This document shows positions 24,165 to 36,740 of a DNA stretch of 64,000 bases, in pieces. The notes below the pieces were generated by a model. The model was not told the DNA's origin. It worked only from the letters and a program-made list of their open reading frames with translations, and did not search any database. The stretch lies in contig NC_092628.1 of the NCBI RefSeq assembly GCF_039555335.1, positions 33,626,965 through 33,690,964 on the forward strand, written 5' to 3'. A program made the position numbers and the translations under genes. The stretch is from Amphiura filiformis. Lineage: Eukaryota; Echinodermata; Ophiuroidea; Amphilepidida; Amphiuridae. Numbering within the stretch: position 1 is the stretch's first letter; every line of letters starts with the position of its first letter.

Positions 24165-24960
24165 TGGTGACATGCCCATATGACAGTTTTTTACTAATTT
24201 GACCTCAGATGACCCCTGGCGACCCCAAAATGACCTTCCAAAATTTGGCTCTAAATGTTAACTGTACCCACCAAGTTTCATGCCCATACGACAGTTTTTA
24301 GTAAGTTGACCTCAGATGACCCCTGGGTGACCTTGGATGACCCCAAAATGATCTAAACTTATAACTCTAAATGTTGACTGTACCCACCAAGTTTCATGCC
24401 CATATATGAGTTTTTACTAATTTGACCTCAGATGACCCGTGGTGACCTTGGATGACCCCAAAATGACCTTAAAAAAATGTTGTTTTAAATGTTGACTGTA
24501 CCTACCAAGTTTCATGCCCATACGACACTTTTTAGTAATTTGACCTCAGATGACCCCTGGGAGCGGACCCCGGTGTCAGATGACTTTAAAACGAACATAA
24601 ACATCTTCTTGACAGGACAGAACTACACCCACCCACCGAGTTTGAGCCCCGTACGACCTAGTTTCATGCCCATCTGACAGTTTTTAGTCATTTTACCTCA
24701 AATGACCCCTGGGAGGGGGCCTGGGGTCGGATGACTTAACGAACATGAACATCTTCTTGCCAGGACAGAACTACACCCACCCACCGAGTTTGAGTCCCGT
24801 AGGACCTAGTTTCATGCCCATATGACAGTTTTTAGTCATTTGACCTCAAATGACCCCTTGGAGGGGGCCCCGGGGTCGGATGACTTAACGAACATAAACT
24901 TCTTCTTGCCAGGACAGAACTACACCCACCCACCGAGTTTGAGCCCCGTACGACCTACGA
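24165..24960. repeat. Minisatellite of 110-147-bp units
   Basis: Six imperfect units share tttcatgcccata...gacagtttttagtaatttgacctcagatgacccctgg-type sequence (starts near 24171, 24280, 24399, 24518, 24664 and 24811). The later three add an aacgaacat...acacccacccaccgag block. Like 3840-4420, it is rich in TGACCT hexamers. Within intron 2 of gene B. Confidence 0.8.
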
Positions 24961-25223
24961 CGGCCTCACACTAGCAGTCACAGACAAATATATCCATTAC
25001 TCGTCTCGAAAGAGCTCAAAATAAATATCTTAGAAAATTTTCTTGATGTCCTTTAACATGTTTCCATAGTTAACCATCGTTAGCCATGGATATCTATGCT
25101 GTAGAACTGACCGGTGACTAAGTCCGATTTATTGGGACGTCTATCGACCATCAACGAGTAATGAAATGCCATTTGTTCTGTTATTCAATGTGCTTGTTTT
25201 AATCTCGAGATATGTTTAATTAA

Positions 25224-25674
25224 CAACGAAAGGGTAATATCACAATTGTGCCACTTTTACTAGGGAAGAGGGCTGCATGTAAATCAATAATAGCTGATGT
25301 TGATGCGTCAAGTCTGATGTACTTCCCGACTTCGGAGCTCGTATATAAGACGCATCAACATCAGTGCATGTGCATTATTTTGTCTAATTTCTCTCCCAAC
25401 AATACGCGTTCATTAACCTATAAGTGTGTAATATATGTTTTATAGCAGAATGTGAAATATTTATTTATCTTTTAATCTGTTTAAAGTGGAAAAAGAGAAC
25501 CATTATACATGTATCATGATAAAACGGTAAAAACTATTTTGTATTGTTGTGTAATTGATGCATTCTTTTAATTTCACGAAGGAACTCTTGGAAAACTTGA
25601 TGCTATCATTGATTTACATGTACAGCCCTCTTCCCTAGTAAAAGTGGGACAATTGTGATTTTACCCTTTCGTTG
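25224..25674. mobile_element. TTAA-flanked foldback element 1
   Basis: Inverted ends of about 75 bp (caacgaaagggtaat... / ...accctttcgttg) are bounded by TTAA at 25220-25223 and 25675-25678. An inner hairpin (25293-25308 against 25349-25364) is also present. TTAA target duplication is characteristic of piggyBac-type transposition. No transposase is encoded. Confidence 0.7.
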
Positions 25675-25678
25675 TTAA

Positions 25679-26142
25679 AGCCATATTATAACATTTTCAT
25701 ACAAAATTATTGATTAGCATTTCTTTGCCATAAAATGTTACATTTTACTGTCAGATATATCCCCTTTTATTTTTGAACCGAACAACTACGGCAAAGCAAA
25801 GAAAATTGGAATTTACTACCAGCGCATATGTCGCCAATACGTACCACTCCTTCGGTTATGTTATGGTACGACCCTTTGTTGTGTAGATCACCGTCCCGCA
25901 CGCCGTGTACGTACTGTGTGTTATGAACATCGTGTATGCGTTCGACTAATAATTGCATCGTAATAATAAAACGCCGGTTCCATCGTTTTATTCAAAATCT
26001 CGGAGTTTGACAAAACTACAGCACCTAGAGTCTTGATTTTTGCAGGGTATATTGCTTTAATAAAGTACAATATAATCGTGTGAAAAATGAATTTTAAAAA
26101 ATCAGTGAGGGCATCCACCTCAGCAAATGTTATAATATGGCT
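25679..26142. mobile_element. TTAA-flanked element 2, abutting element 1
   Basis: The ends agccatattataacatttt and aaatgttataatatggct are inverted copies. TTAA occurs at 25675-25678 (shared with element 1) and 26143-26146. A related copy in inverse orientation lies at about 54335-54650. The region beyond the right TTAA is an inverted relative of the sequence left of element 1, so both sit in the middle of a larger foldback. Confidence 0.65.
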
Positions 26143-27212
26143 TTAACTAAACATATCTCAAGATTAAAACAAACAAATTGAACAGAGCAAACGGCATTTG
26201 AGAACTATGACTAAGTCCTTGACGTTGATGTAAGCATCATGTCACAACGGTATTTTCTAATTGCCAAAGAGGGCGCTTTTCATACTGACTACCTTACAAT
26301 GATGCAATTACTTACGCAAAAGTGTTGCAAGCGCTGTGTTCGAAACTTAGGATCCAAAATAGGCAAGCCACCGGATGCCACGTGGCCACGTGTAAACTCT
26401 AAGACAACTCAAAATGGCCACGCCATCTCCCGAATTCTGATGCAGTGGACGCGGGTAGCCACACACGACACTTTCGCGTATAAAGTAATTGCATCTCGTT
26501 GTACAGTAGTTTACGCCACAGAACCCGCAACCTCTATACGGCGACTGTGTCCATCGTATTCGGAGGAGTTTTAGAACTTTTCGGTGGCTCTGAAAAAGAG
26601 CCGTTGAAGTGGTTTACTAAAACAAAGTGTGAGAAATAAATGTTTAAGGCTTTTATGATAGAATTGAGCTTCATTGTACCCGGCCCTTTTTCAGAATTCA
26701 TAATTTTTATTTAATTAATTCCATTGTAACTGTAAAAAATATAAAAACAAATATTAATTACGCGTGTAAATAACCGGAAGCGTGGCATGACTGGCATCCA
26801 AGTGTGACATTCAGGCATCCAAATTGGGAAGGTGACTTGCCCATTTGGGATACCCATGGAGTTTGCACATTTATTTTATAAATTATACGAAATTTATTTG
26901 TCATTATTAATATCAACGCACGAAGCCGTGAATAGCCGGATTGTAACCAGAAGTGTGGCATACGAAATGAACAGAACATGGGAATTGGCAAATTAAAACT
27001 GGGATCCCGGGCATTTTAGTACACCATTGAGTGTTAAAAAAGGGTAGAAAGTAAAGAAACATTAGCAAATCATACATTGATGCTTTAATAAAGCCGACAG
27101 GATTGAAAAAGCCGAAATGTGCAGTTTATTATAAAAATAAAATAAAATAATAATATGTTCCTCTCGGCTTGGAACTGCTTCTTTGAATAAATCTTGTATT
27201 ATTTTCCCGCAG

Positions 27213-27574
27213 AGACCGGTCTTATAGGACGTGTTGGCTCCATCGCACCAAGCCAATACAGCAAACTCTTTTCGCCATCGTCTCGCTCTATTCTGGATTA
27301 CTTTCGCACCAGAGGTATCTCCTGTGAAGTATATGACTATCCTATACGGGTAGATGTGAGCGGATGTTTTGACACGGACCCCTCAGATGAAGCATCCCTG
27401 CTTCTTGATTTCTTGACCCATGTGAAAGATTTCACTAAAGTTCCCACGTCAGAAATGAAAGAAGAGGTGTTCGCAACCATTCGTGAAATGGTAGCAAATT
27501 CACCCAGGTCGGATTGTACCGCTGAAGCACAGAATACCGCTGTTATAGTGCACAAAACGGGTTGTAATCGTTGA
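27213..27574 (+). CDS. HNMT-like gene B, coding exon 3 (C-terminal)
   Basis: A 362-nt terminal exon after the acceptor ...ttcccgcag (to 27212). It encodes SSRSILDYFRTRGISCEVY, then LLLDFLTHVKDF and a variable C-terminus ending HKTGCNR, with a stop at 27572-27574. Intron 2 is about 5.5 kb, filled with repeats, and much longer than the 1.7-kb counterpart in gene A. No canonical AATAAA follows closely. Confidence 0.87.
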
Positions 27575-27653
27575 AATATTACATAGAAAAACTTTATAAG
27601 CGCATGATTTTATTGTTTGTTTATTTTTATATGGAAACCCGCCTGGGGAAACT

Positions 27654-27990
27654 CAGTGGCATTTCGTGATCTACAGCATCACCCCCCACTTTTCTAAAAA
27701 AAAGTTGAGATTTTTATATCACTGGAAACCTCTGGCTACATAATGTTTATGTACAAAAAAACCTTGCAGATTAATTCGTTTAGCAAAGATATTGTGAAAT
27801 TTGATTCGTTCTGGTATACCAGAACGAAATTACAACACATTGTCTATGGAGCAGTGCAAATACATATAGACCTAATCATCCATAACTCGCAAACGCGAAA
27901 TCGGAATCAACTGAAATTTTGGGGATAAGCTTTTTTCGTGGATATCTACTGAAAATGTCATAAAAAGAGGATGCTAGGATCACGAAATAC
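27654..27990. repeat. Candidate MITE downstream of gene B
   Basis: Short inverted ends (tttcgtgatctacagcatc near 27663 and gatgctaggatcacgaaat to 27988) enclose about 300 bp. An internal palindrome gttctggtataccagaac lies at 27809-27826. Non-coding. Confidence 0.5.
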
Positions 27991-28063
27991 TCCTTTAAGA
28001 TTTGTTTAAACGCTGTTACTTTCCTATTCGGGAGGATGTCAATAATTTTATATTCAACTTGCT

Positions 28064-28743
28064 CCCAGCAAAAACAAAAAGATTTTAAAAACGTTTTAAA
28101 TAAGTTATATTTGGGTTTAGGTGAAAACGTTTTAATAACATTAAAATGTCGGGTTATATAAAGGTCATGATAACGTTTTAAAACGTTTTGTATAAAAACA
28201 CACTACAACAATACTTTTAAAATATTGTCAAATATGTTATTGTAAACTATTTTTGCAAACATTTTTACCAAATATTGTGTCAATACTTAAATAACATTAT
28301 GTTAAAATATTTGAACCCAGCAAACACAGAAATGTTCTTAAAATGCTTTTTTCTTCAAAACCTTTTAATAACATTTAAATGTCGGGTTATATAAAGGTCA
28401 TGAAAACGTTTTTAAAACGTATATTTTGGGCAAACATTTTTCGCAAAATATCTTTTCAACCCCAAAATAACATTCTGTTTAGAATGTTTTGTATCAAGTT
28501 TTCAAGAATGTTTTTTGGAATTTTATTAAAACGTTTTTATACCTTTATATAACCCGACATTTAAACGTTTTCTGTAAAACGTTTTTGTTTGCTGAGCAGT
28601 AGATTATCAAAAATGTTTTTTAAGGTTATGAAAACGTTTTATACTCTTAATATACCCTTTATATAACCCGACATTTAAACGTTTTCTGACAACCTTTTAT
28701 AACCTTTTGCGAATGATGTCGAAAACGTTTTGTGTTTGCTGGG
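28064..28743. repeat. Nested cccagcaaa...tttgctggg repeat
   Basis: Outer ends cccagcaaaaac and gtgtttgctggg are inverted copies. A second pair of such ends lies inside (28316 and about 28587). The interior alternates aaacgtttt motifs with tcgggttatataaaggtca and its inverted form. This looks like overlapping copies of one MITE family. Confidence 0.65.
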
Positions 28744-30470
28744 TCACGACCACATCGTGTTTTACATAATATTTTTGGGCGAAAAGCGTACGCGCTTCTC
28801 GCTCTTTGCGCTGAGTCTTGACCTATTACTCATAGTGTTACAGAAAAGATTCGTGCTGTCTATATACTCGGGAAACAAACATAGTGTACATTAAAATATG
28901 TAATTATTATTTGATATCTAAACAGTGCTATAGAGTCATCTTAGCAGCAGTGTATTTGTATTTAAAAAAATAATTGTTGTATTAAAAGAAATAATTGTAT
29001 TAAAAGAAATAATTGTTGTATAACTAGAATGCACTAGAATGCACTACTTGTATGCAAATCCGAAAGATGTTTTCATTTTTTTTATTGATTTAGCAGGATT
29101 GTCAGTTTTTTCATAAAGTTTGGCTACAGTAATAGCCTTATTATAGTTTTATTAATATTGGCAAATTACTTGCCTCGATGTGCTTGCGTGTTTTATTTAG
29201 CGTGTATAATATGTTAATGATACAATACCCCCTCACTCAGGTTTGCTGCTTTTACGAAAACCATTCATCGGTGTAATAAATAAGGGCGCATTACACCAAA
29301 TCACTGCGCGAAAGGTGCAATGGTGATGAGTTCCGGTTAAAAGTATATGGCTACTGGAGAGAATGTGGTGTCCTTAGGGACCATGTTCTTCGTGAGGCTG
29401 GCATGTTCTGATGTAAATGAAAGATGCTAACCTATTAATGACTAAAATAGATATGACATAATACGAATCGATTTCACAAGAAAAGTAGGCCCTGTCCGAA
29501 TTACTGCTAACGGAACAAGTTTTAATGCTAGTTTTTGGCGTTGAAATAGCGACGTCGCTTTTCAACATTTTTTAATAAAAAACTGAATCTATAAAGTTCC
29601 CCAAAATTAAAGCTTAAATGAAATTCCAGTCCTTAATTAATACAGGGATGACGTTAAAAAGCGAAAAATATTGTCACGCCTGGTAGAAAACGCTGCTTAA
29701 AAAAGTTAATTTGTACGTGCTTTTTAATGGAGAAGTTATTTGGTGGTCTACGCCCTTCAACTGAAGCTGAAAGGCGCAAGGTACCATGCATGCGCATGAT
29801 GAGGGCGCAAAACAAATTAATTCTCCGTGCCAAGTCGAGATGTCTAAGAAATCATTTCCTTATAATTTCCAGCCTCTTGTCACACTTTCACGATATCCGA
29901 CGGGTACCTAACAAGCGCTACGAAGTGTGCCTCTTCACACCGTACGAAATGCTTACTAGCGTTGCGTTGGAGTTACTTAGACTACTATTATTTCCTCTTA
30001 CTTAAATGTCAGGTATATTGCTCGGACAACATCGTATCATTGGCAAGGTAATATTATGAGGACAATGAAAATGACTCTTTTTTTGAGAAAATAAGACGTT
30101 TAAAATTGATATTCCGCAAAAACCAACTTAAGCGATGAGTTCCTTCGAACGAGACAGGTTTGGCCTAGAAAAAAATTGACGTCATGAGATGACTGTGCCT
30201 GCTCTGCGAGAAGGGACTATAAACATTCTCAATGCACAGAACGTATACTGTTGTTGTTCACAAGAAGGCAATATTACATACAAACGCATAGTAACAATAC
30301 TGTGTGACGCTTTGTTTCCCAAATGAGAACAATAGTCTGCATATTGTTATGCGGCATTGTTGTGGTAAATAATAGTAAAACCCATTGTTGCTAATGTCAA
30401 ACTTGTCAAAGTGATTGTGATTGTATGATGAGAGCATGATATAGTGTCCGCTTCATTTACTTACGTCATC
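28744..30470. other. No gene recognised
   Basis: AT-rich sequence with a small aaataattgttgta direct repeat near 28975-29025. The 92-codon plus frame at 29727-30005 has no recognisable motif. Confidence 0.45.
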
Positions 30471-30474
30471 AGCC

Positions 30475-30549
30475 AAACGGGGGAAGAACACGTACGCTTC
30501 AAACGGGGGAAGAACACGTACGCTTCAAACGGGGGAAGAACACGTACGA
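30475..30549. repeat. 26-bp tandem repeat, three copies
   Basis: Units starting aaacgggggaagaacacgta at 30475, 30501 and 30527 are virtually identical. They translate to a KRGKNTY-type repeat in one frame, but the surrounding frame is not gene-like. Confidence 0.9.
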
Positions 30550-30970
30550 GGCTGAACTTTACCCACACAATTTCTCCTTTTTCAGGAGAAATACGCATAA
30601 AAACTGCAACGAGTGTCAACTTGTAATGTAATAATTATTCTCTTCGAATAGAGATAAACTTGTTTTTGCAATAGACCTGCCCTTTACCGCGGCTGTGTAC
30701 TCTAGACATTGTTTCTTTCGCGAAATTGAGTTTTTTTTAATATGTTTGTACTTTGTTATGTTTTTTATAAATACAAGGAATGAAAATCCAGATTTGTAAA
30801 CTCCAACTGCTCTATTTTAAGGATTTTATTTCACTATTCCACCCGTGTTTGAAATTTAAAAGGAAAGAAAATCTTTGTTGGACCAGCAGGGTACACGCGC
30901 GCAACAACGCATCGCGTTGCGTATCGCGCAATTTGGTAACACACAGATACGCTATGCATACGCGACGCTT

Positions 30971-31328
30971 ATCTGCATGCGTGGCGCATCTTATGGAAAC
31001 ACCACGGAAGCACTGATTTCATAAAAACCTAGCGGTCAAATGGCTCCGTTTTAGCTGATAAAATGTGAATTTTTTCAAGTTCTTTCCCCCGATTTAAACA
31101 TCAAGATATGAATAGATTTCGCCCAAACTTCTCAAGGGGCTGTGGATTTATCTGCATGCGTGGCGCATCTTATGGAAACACCACGGAAGCACTGATTTCA
31201 TAAAAACCTAGCGGTCAAATGGCTCCGTTTTAGCTGATAAAATGTGAATTTTTCAAGTTCTTTCCCCGATTTAAACATCAAGATATGAATAGATTTCGCC
31301 CAAACTTCTCAAGGGGCTGTGGATTTAC
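30971..31328. repeat. 179-bp tandem duplication
   Basis: Sequence starting atctgcatgcgtggcgcatc occurs at about 30971 and again at about 31150, nearly identical over the whole unit. The recent duplication has no clear function. Confidence 0.85.
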
Positions 31329-31329
31329 C

Positions 31330-32700
31330 CGATGTTCACGTAATGTAAGGTAGAAAAACGAGAACTGCCGCATTCTCCTGTAAGCCTCGATCAAAGTGCA
31401 AAATGTGACCACTTTAAACTTCAACGGCCTTTATTTCAATGTTCATTTTCTCGGTAAAATGACGATTTAGGTACACGATAACTCAATAAATACAGTATCT
31501 ATAGGTAAGCAATTATGCTCATCATAAAAAGCATGATTGACTTAAGAAACGGTTTTCTCATTTTTTTTTATTTTGGTCTATTTCCAATTTTAGGCATCAT
31601 TTTGTGCAAATAGGCGGTTGTGAATTTTAAAAAGTTCATTTTGATGCCTTATATGGTCAATATCTCGAAAAATAAGACCAATATCAAAAAACTAAAAAAA
31701 AATGTTTTTGGAATGGTGCCTCAAGATTAAGAAAAAAGCAAAACAACAATTTTTGGAAAGAGTATTTTTTTGTTATGATGTACCGAACAAAAATTGCCAA
31801 AAATTCACTTTTTTGTGATTTTCTTCATAATTGTTGTTTTTACACCAAAACTGTACTTATATTGAGATTCATTGATGTCTTGCCTTTATAAAAATGTATA
31901 CTTTTACATGCCTTGCGTGAATAATTACAAAGTTATGGCACTTTTACTACATGCGTATCTGAGAGTACACAGCTGCCTTAATAAAAAGAAACAAAACAAG
32001 TTACAAATTTAAAATTCTACCAAGGATCGACCGGGGTTCGAACCAGCAACCTATCGATCCATAGTCGAGGCACTACACACTATGGTAATTCAGAAATACA
32101 AAAGTTTTTATTTTTTGATGGGCCAACATCTAATTTTGTTCATTTTGGTGTAAAAATGCATCATGCAAAATTTCATAAAATTTAGATCAACTTTGGATGG
32201 TGCGCCCGGGCTTTGAAGTTTTGTGTGCAAAGTCAATAGGGTTTTGGTGCAAAATTTTTCTGCAACAGTTTTTTCACACAAAGACTCAACTTGTGTGGAT
32301 GAATTTCTCAGGTGTGTTAGATACACATGTTTCCTATGTAAACACATATGAAACATGTACATTCACTGAAGAGGGAGTGAATCCTCTCAGTAGCACTGCT
32401 GATAGTTCAACTTCTTGTAATAGTTAATGCAAAGGCAAATGAATAAACTCAAGAATATTAACAAAGGCATATACACTATCTATTACAGGTTGTTACATAA
32501 TTATCTAGTAGTATGAAAGAAGAAGACCTCCCACCACCAGATATCAAGTTGATATTGCAGGCTCCCATAATGCTTTCCTGCATAATGCTAGGATTTCTGG
32601 CCATTATGACAGTTATGAATAGAGCCATTTGTCCATTAAATTCAATAGATACAATGCACCATGGGAAGAGGAGAGATGGGCATTTTGTATTCTCTTTAAT
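31330..32700. other. No gene recognised; tRNA B-box-like relic
   Basis: Near 32030-32090 the minus strand carries GGTTCGAACCCCGG, a B-box-like word, without a convincing tRNA structure. Nothing else supports a gene. Confidence 0.4.
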
Positions 32701-32763
32701 ATTTCCACACCACTTCACAGCCACATTTCCCAATATGAAATTTAAAAAAGTAAAATTAAGTTT

Positions 32764-32853
32764 GGCAGAGGTGGGGTTCGAACTCACGGCGCACCGCTAT
32801 CATGGATACCGTACTCTATGAGGCTAGCGCCTTAGACCGCTCGGCCACTTGTC
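32764..32853 (-). repeat. tRNA-derived dispersed repeat, second copy
   Basis: Matches 22338-22417 plus flanks (repeat about 32710-32990). It contains TGGCCGAGCGG and GTTCGAACCCC boxes on the minus strand but no pairable acceptor stem. Confidence 0.7.
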
Positions 32854-33108
32854 TTGTTGGTATACATTTTGAAACTTATTTGAACATATAATCGCAACTT
32901 CAACATAGGCCTACCACGTGACAAGCAAAGGCAGAAAACGTACCGTATTTTGGAATTTTATTTGCTTAAAACATTAATGTGTATTAATAGCGCTCAATTG
33001 TTGTTAACTGCGTGTTCTACATTCAGAAATCCGACAATAAATGGGCCTCTACATGGACAATACATTATATCGATTTTTCTTGTATACACGTTCGATGTTT
33101 TTATCATT

Positions 33109-33219
33109 TATGTAAAAATTCCACATTAGACCTGATTTTTTTTTCAGGAAATAAAAGATTAGATTACCATCAAAACGAAACGGTAATCTTTGGCGGGGTC
33201 TAATGTAATTTTTACATAG
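33109..33219. repeat. Short foldback of about 110 bp
   Basis: tatgtaaaaattccacattagacc and ggtctaatgtaatttttacata are inverted copies. A second inner hairpin is formed by agattaccat and cggtaatctt. Confidence 0.7.
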
Positions 33220-34590
33220 AATTTTCAACGTTTTTTCTATCCTTATTCTTGCTCAATTAAAAAACTTCATGCATGTATTGTTAACTACATGTATGCACAC
33301 AACACAGGGGCACTCACAATAGGCAATTGACCCATACTGGTAGCGCTGTGTTGTAGATATAGGAGATGAACAAGTTAGCGTCATATATCAAAAAGTATAA
33401 AAGCTATGATTTTAGTACTTGCTCTATGTTTTAATTACTTATTCTTTTCAAAATATCAAATTTTTTAACCCGGTACAAGCTTTAATAACGGAGGACCATA
33501 CATTTGTATGAGAAAGGAAATCTACATCTTATCCAAACTCCCGTGTTAATCCAATGCATATTTTGCTTCACCGGGCCGCCCTGACTTGGTCACATTTGGA
33601 AGATGGGTGCCACGAAACCGTAATAGGTACAAATTTAGTGCTTTCTGTCAATTAAGTATGGTTTATTCTCTACATATCAATCTTTAAGTCCTTATAATAA
33701 CGGGTGACCGCCTTGATAAGTAAATGACAGCAAACCAGCGAAAATACCCCAAAACTCAGTCAGTGGAGCTCCGCCCGTACATGTCAATAGCATCATTATC
33801 GATTGGATTAGTCGACCGTAGCGGACAATTCGATCGCTCATTTGATTAATATTATCACGTGGTAAGAAATTTGCATTGGACAATCGATTACTATAATGGT
33901 TTAGTATGGCATATTTCGGTTTAATCTTCACTAAGCGGGTTTATGGCTGAAAAGGTCACGGTGGACAAAACTGCACTATAGATGCGACACTGTCCTGGTA
34001 TATGCACAAGTCTCCTTGTACCAGTTTGGTCATCATTTAATAGCTAACGCCATTGCTAATTTCAAATGTTTCTCTTTAGTTTGTAGAATAAACCGTCTTA
34101 ACTTGACCATCCGAATCTATATAGTATAGTATCATTCTCAGAGCTACAAAGTTGATATGCTATCATTGCCTACGCACCTGCCTCTAATCAATGCACATTA
34201 ATATGCACTAGTTCGGTCATCATTTAATAGCTAAGCGCCTGTCACACTACACCGAATAGGTCTTCCGAACAAGAAACGGATGGTATTTTAGTAAATCCGT
34301 TGTTGTTCGTCAATGATCGTTTTATGTTCTTTTTATGTCCTGCTATCATCCGCCAAATGCTTTTCGTGTTAGGTGACGTTCGTTAAGTCCGTCGGCAAGT
34401 TTTGCTTGAAACGGAGTGTACCGAATACACATGTTCGGTATTTATCCGATGTGTGTTCGTATGGTGCTGCATATTGCCGGAGTTTGTTCGCTCTCCTTTC
34501 GTTCATGTTCGTTCTTTGTTCGTTGCATTCGGCCCGTGTTCGATGCAAATACGTTCCTGTGAGGCCTTCACCCCCAAATATTCTTCCGAA
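33220..34590. other. No gene recognised
   Basis: AT-rich sequence, then from about 34250 a ttcg-rich stretch that begins with a 'ctgtcacactacaccgaa'-like word, recalling the end of the repeat near 42920. No supported gene. Confidence 0.4.
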
Positions 34591-34631
34591 CTATGTATCA
34601 ACATCCATGTCAGCTGTCTTCAGATGACGCT

Positions 34632-35516
34632 TCACAACATCTCTATACCGAAGTTTCTGTCTACCACGTTTTCTCTTTCCTTCTGTGAGTTCAGCATACA
34701 TCCCCGGGCATACATCACAGCTTTCGGTAGTCTTTCATCAGGCATCCTCACGACATGACCGGCCCAGCGCAGTTGGCTTTTCACTAGGATGGCTTCTACG
34801 CTCTTCATTTTGGCTCTCTGAAGCTCCTCTCCATTAGGGACTTGGTCCTGCCATGTTATTCCCATAATACATCTAAGGTGGCGAAGTTGAATGGAAGTTA
34901 ACTTCTTGATGTGTCTCCGATAGAGTGTGTAGGTCTCAGTAGAATACAGGAGACATGGTAGGACAAACACGCGATACAGTTTACATTTGGTCGCAAGTCT
35001 TATACCACGCTGGGACCAAACTCTTTTTTCCAGAGATCCAAAGGCACTGATGGCACTCTGAATTCGTCTTGTGATCTCCAGATCGACGGAATTGTCCATG
35101 GAAATCACACTCTCCAGGTAGGTGAAATTGGTGACCGATTTGAATGGTTCCCCATGTATGTAGAGATCAGGATCTTGGTGCTGAGTTCCTGGAGCAGGTT
35201 GGTAAATGACCTCAGTTTTACTGATGTTGATTGTAAGGCCAAATGCAACTGATGCAGTCACAAAACAGTCCAACATGTTCTGCAGGTCTTCAATGGATTG
35301 AGCTACCAGGGCGGTGTCATCAGCATATAGAAGCTCTTGCACACATACTTCTTGACATCGGGTCTTGGCACGTAGACCATGTAGACGGGCTAGATTGAAG
35401 AGTTTGCCATCTGTCCTAGAACGGAGGAAAACTCCATGCTGACCATCTGATAAGTTGTCAGATGACATTTCCAAAACAGCTGCCAAGTAGAGACCAACCA
35501 AGGTTGTCACCATCAA
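34632..35516 (-). pseudogene. LINE reverse transcriptase, C-terminal part
   Basis: Continues in another frame with LYLAAVLEM, then LLYADDTALVAQS (motif C, with both catalytic Asp present), NISKTEVIY, the YLESVIS stretch and the thumb/C-terminal region RWAGHVVRMPDERLPK. It cannot make an active enzyme because motif B is deleted. Confidence 0.85.
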
Positions 35517-36740
35517 CTAGAACAGTTGCCTGCATTCCATCATGAAATTCACGAATGATCTTGACAAAGATGTCTGGACAACCATAATGCTCCAGTAGTT
35601 TCCAAAGTAATTCTCTATCGATGGTGTCGAATGCTTTGGTGAAGTCGATGAAGACCATGTAAAGTGGTCTTTGCTGTTCTATTGATTTCTCCTGAAGCTG
35701 GCGCAGGGTGAAGATTGGATCAATTGTAGATCGACTGGCTCTGAACCCACATTGACTTTCAGGTAGTAACTTACTGGCAACTTGTTGTAATCTGGCTAGG
35801 AGAATCTTTGCAAGAACTTTACCAGCAGTTGAGAGCAGGGATATCCCTCGATAGTTACCACACTGAGTGCGGTCACCCTTCTTTAAAATGGTGACAATCA
35901 TTGCATCCTTAAATTCTTGGGGCAGTTCAGCTGCACCCCAGCAGTTTTGGAAAAAACTGCACAGAGCTTGGATGATGCAAGGCCCGCCGAACTTGTACAC
36001 CTCAGTGGGAATTCCGTCCATTCCATGAGCTTTACCATTCTTCATAGACTTGACAGCATCTTCAATTTCTTGTATGGTTGGCGGCTTTTCCATTCCAGTT
36101 GTGCCTGATGGTTTTACAAGGTTATCCAAGACATTTGGTGCAGTGCTAGAGGGTCGGTTAAGGATATCCTGAAAATGTTCCTGCCATCTGATCTTGATGT
36201 CATCTTTGTCAGTTAGAAGAGTTGTACCTGAGCTATTGAGAAGAGGAGAGGCAATTGAATGCCTAGGTCCATAGACTTCCTTCAGGGCTGTGAAGAAAGC
36301 TTGAGAGTTACCACTCTCTGCCAGCTCTTGCACGGCTTCTGCTTTCTTATTCCACCATTCATCCCTCATCTGACGTAAAGATCTTTGGACATTACTTTTG
36401 CACTCCTTAAACTTTCTGCTTTTCGAGCGGAGCCCTGTCCTGAGCATCTCATTCCTGGCAACTGTCCTCTCATGAAGGAGAGCTTGGATTGGTTCAGTGT
36501 TCTCATCAAACCAATCAGCATTGCGACGGAGTGGTGGGCTTAGCTGTTCTCCCATAACCTCTTGGGTTGCCTTACTAAGAGACTGCCCTTGTTCATTGAT
36601 TGTAGCTTCCTTTGGCAGTCTCAGTGCATCCAGTTTTACAGTTAGTGCTTCCTGGAATTTTGCTCTTGTTTCCAGGTTATCGATGAGACTTCTAACATTT
36701 GCCTTCTTGGGGAGTTTAGGCTTTGTCTTCCTCTTATGGG
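35458..36740 (-). pseudogene. LINE reverse transcriptase, N-terminal part
   Basis: Begins after a frameshift from the endonuclease (KKANVRSLIDNLETRAKF) and runs through MKNGKAHGMDGIPTEVYK, NYRGISLLSTAGK and FIDFTKAFDTIDRELLWKLL, which holds the first catalytic Asp of RT motif A. After ATVLVDGD the sequence leaves the family pattern, because the segment that should encode the GxxQG motif B is missing. Confidence 0.85.

Noticed and set aside
25224-26142. A single autonomous piggyBac transposon
   Set aside because: Two different sets of inverted ends are present and no transposase frame exists inside.
26239-26574. 111-codon frame starting MSQRYFLIAKEGAF
   Set aside because: Its start lies inside a dispersed repeat also present in inverse at 22070-22145, and the remainder has no recognisable motif or splice signal.
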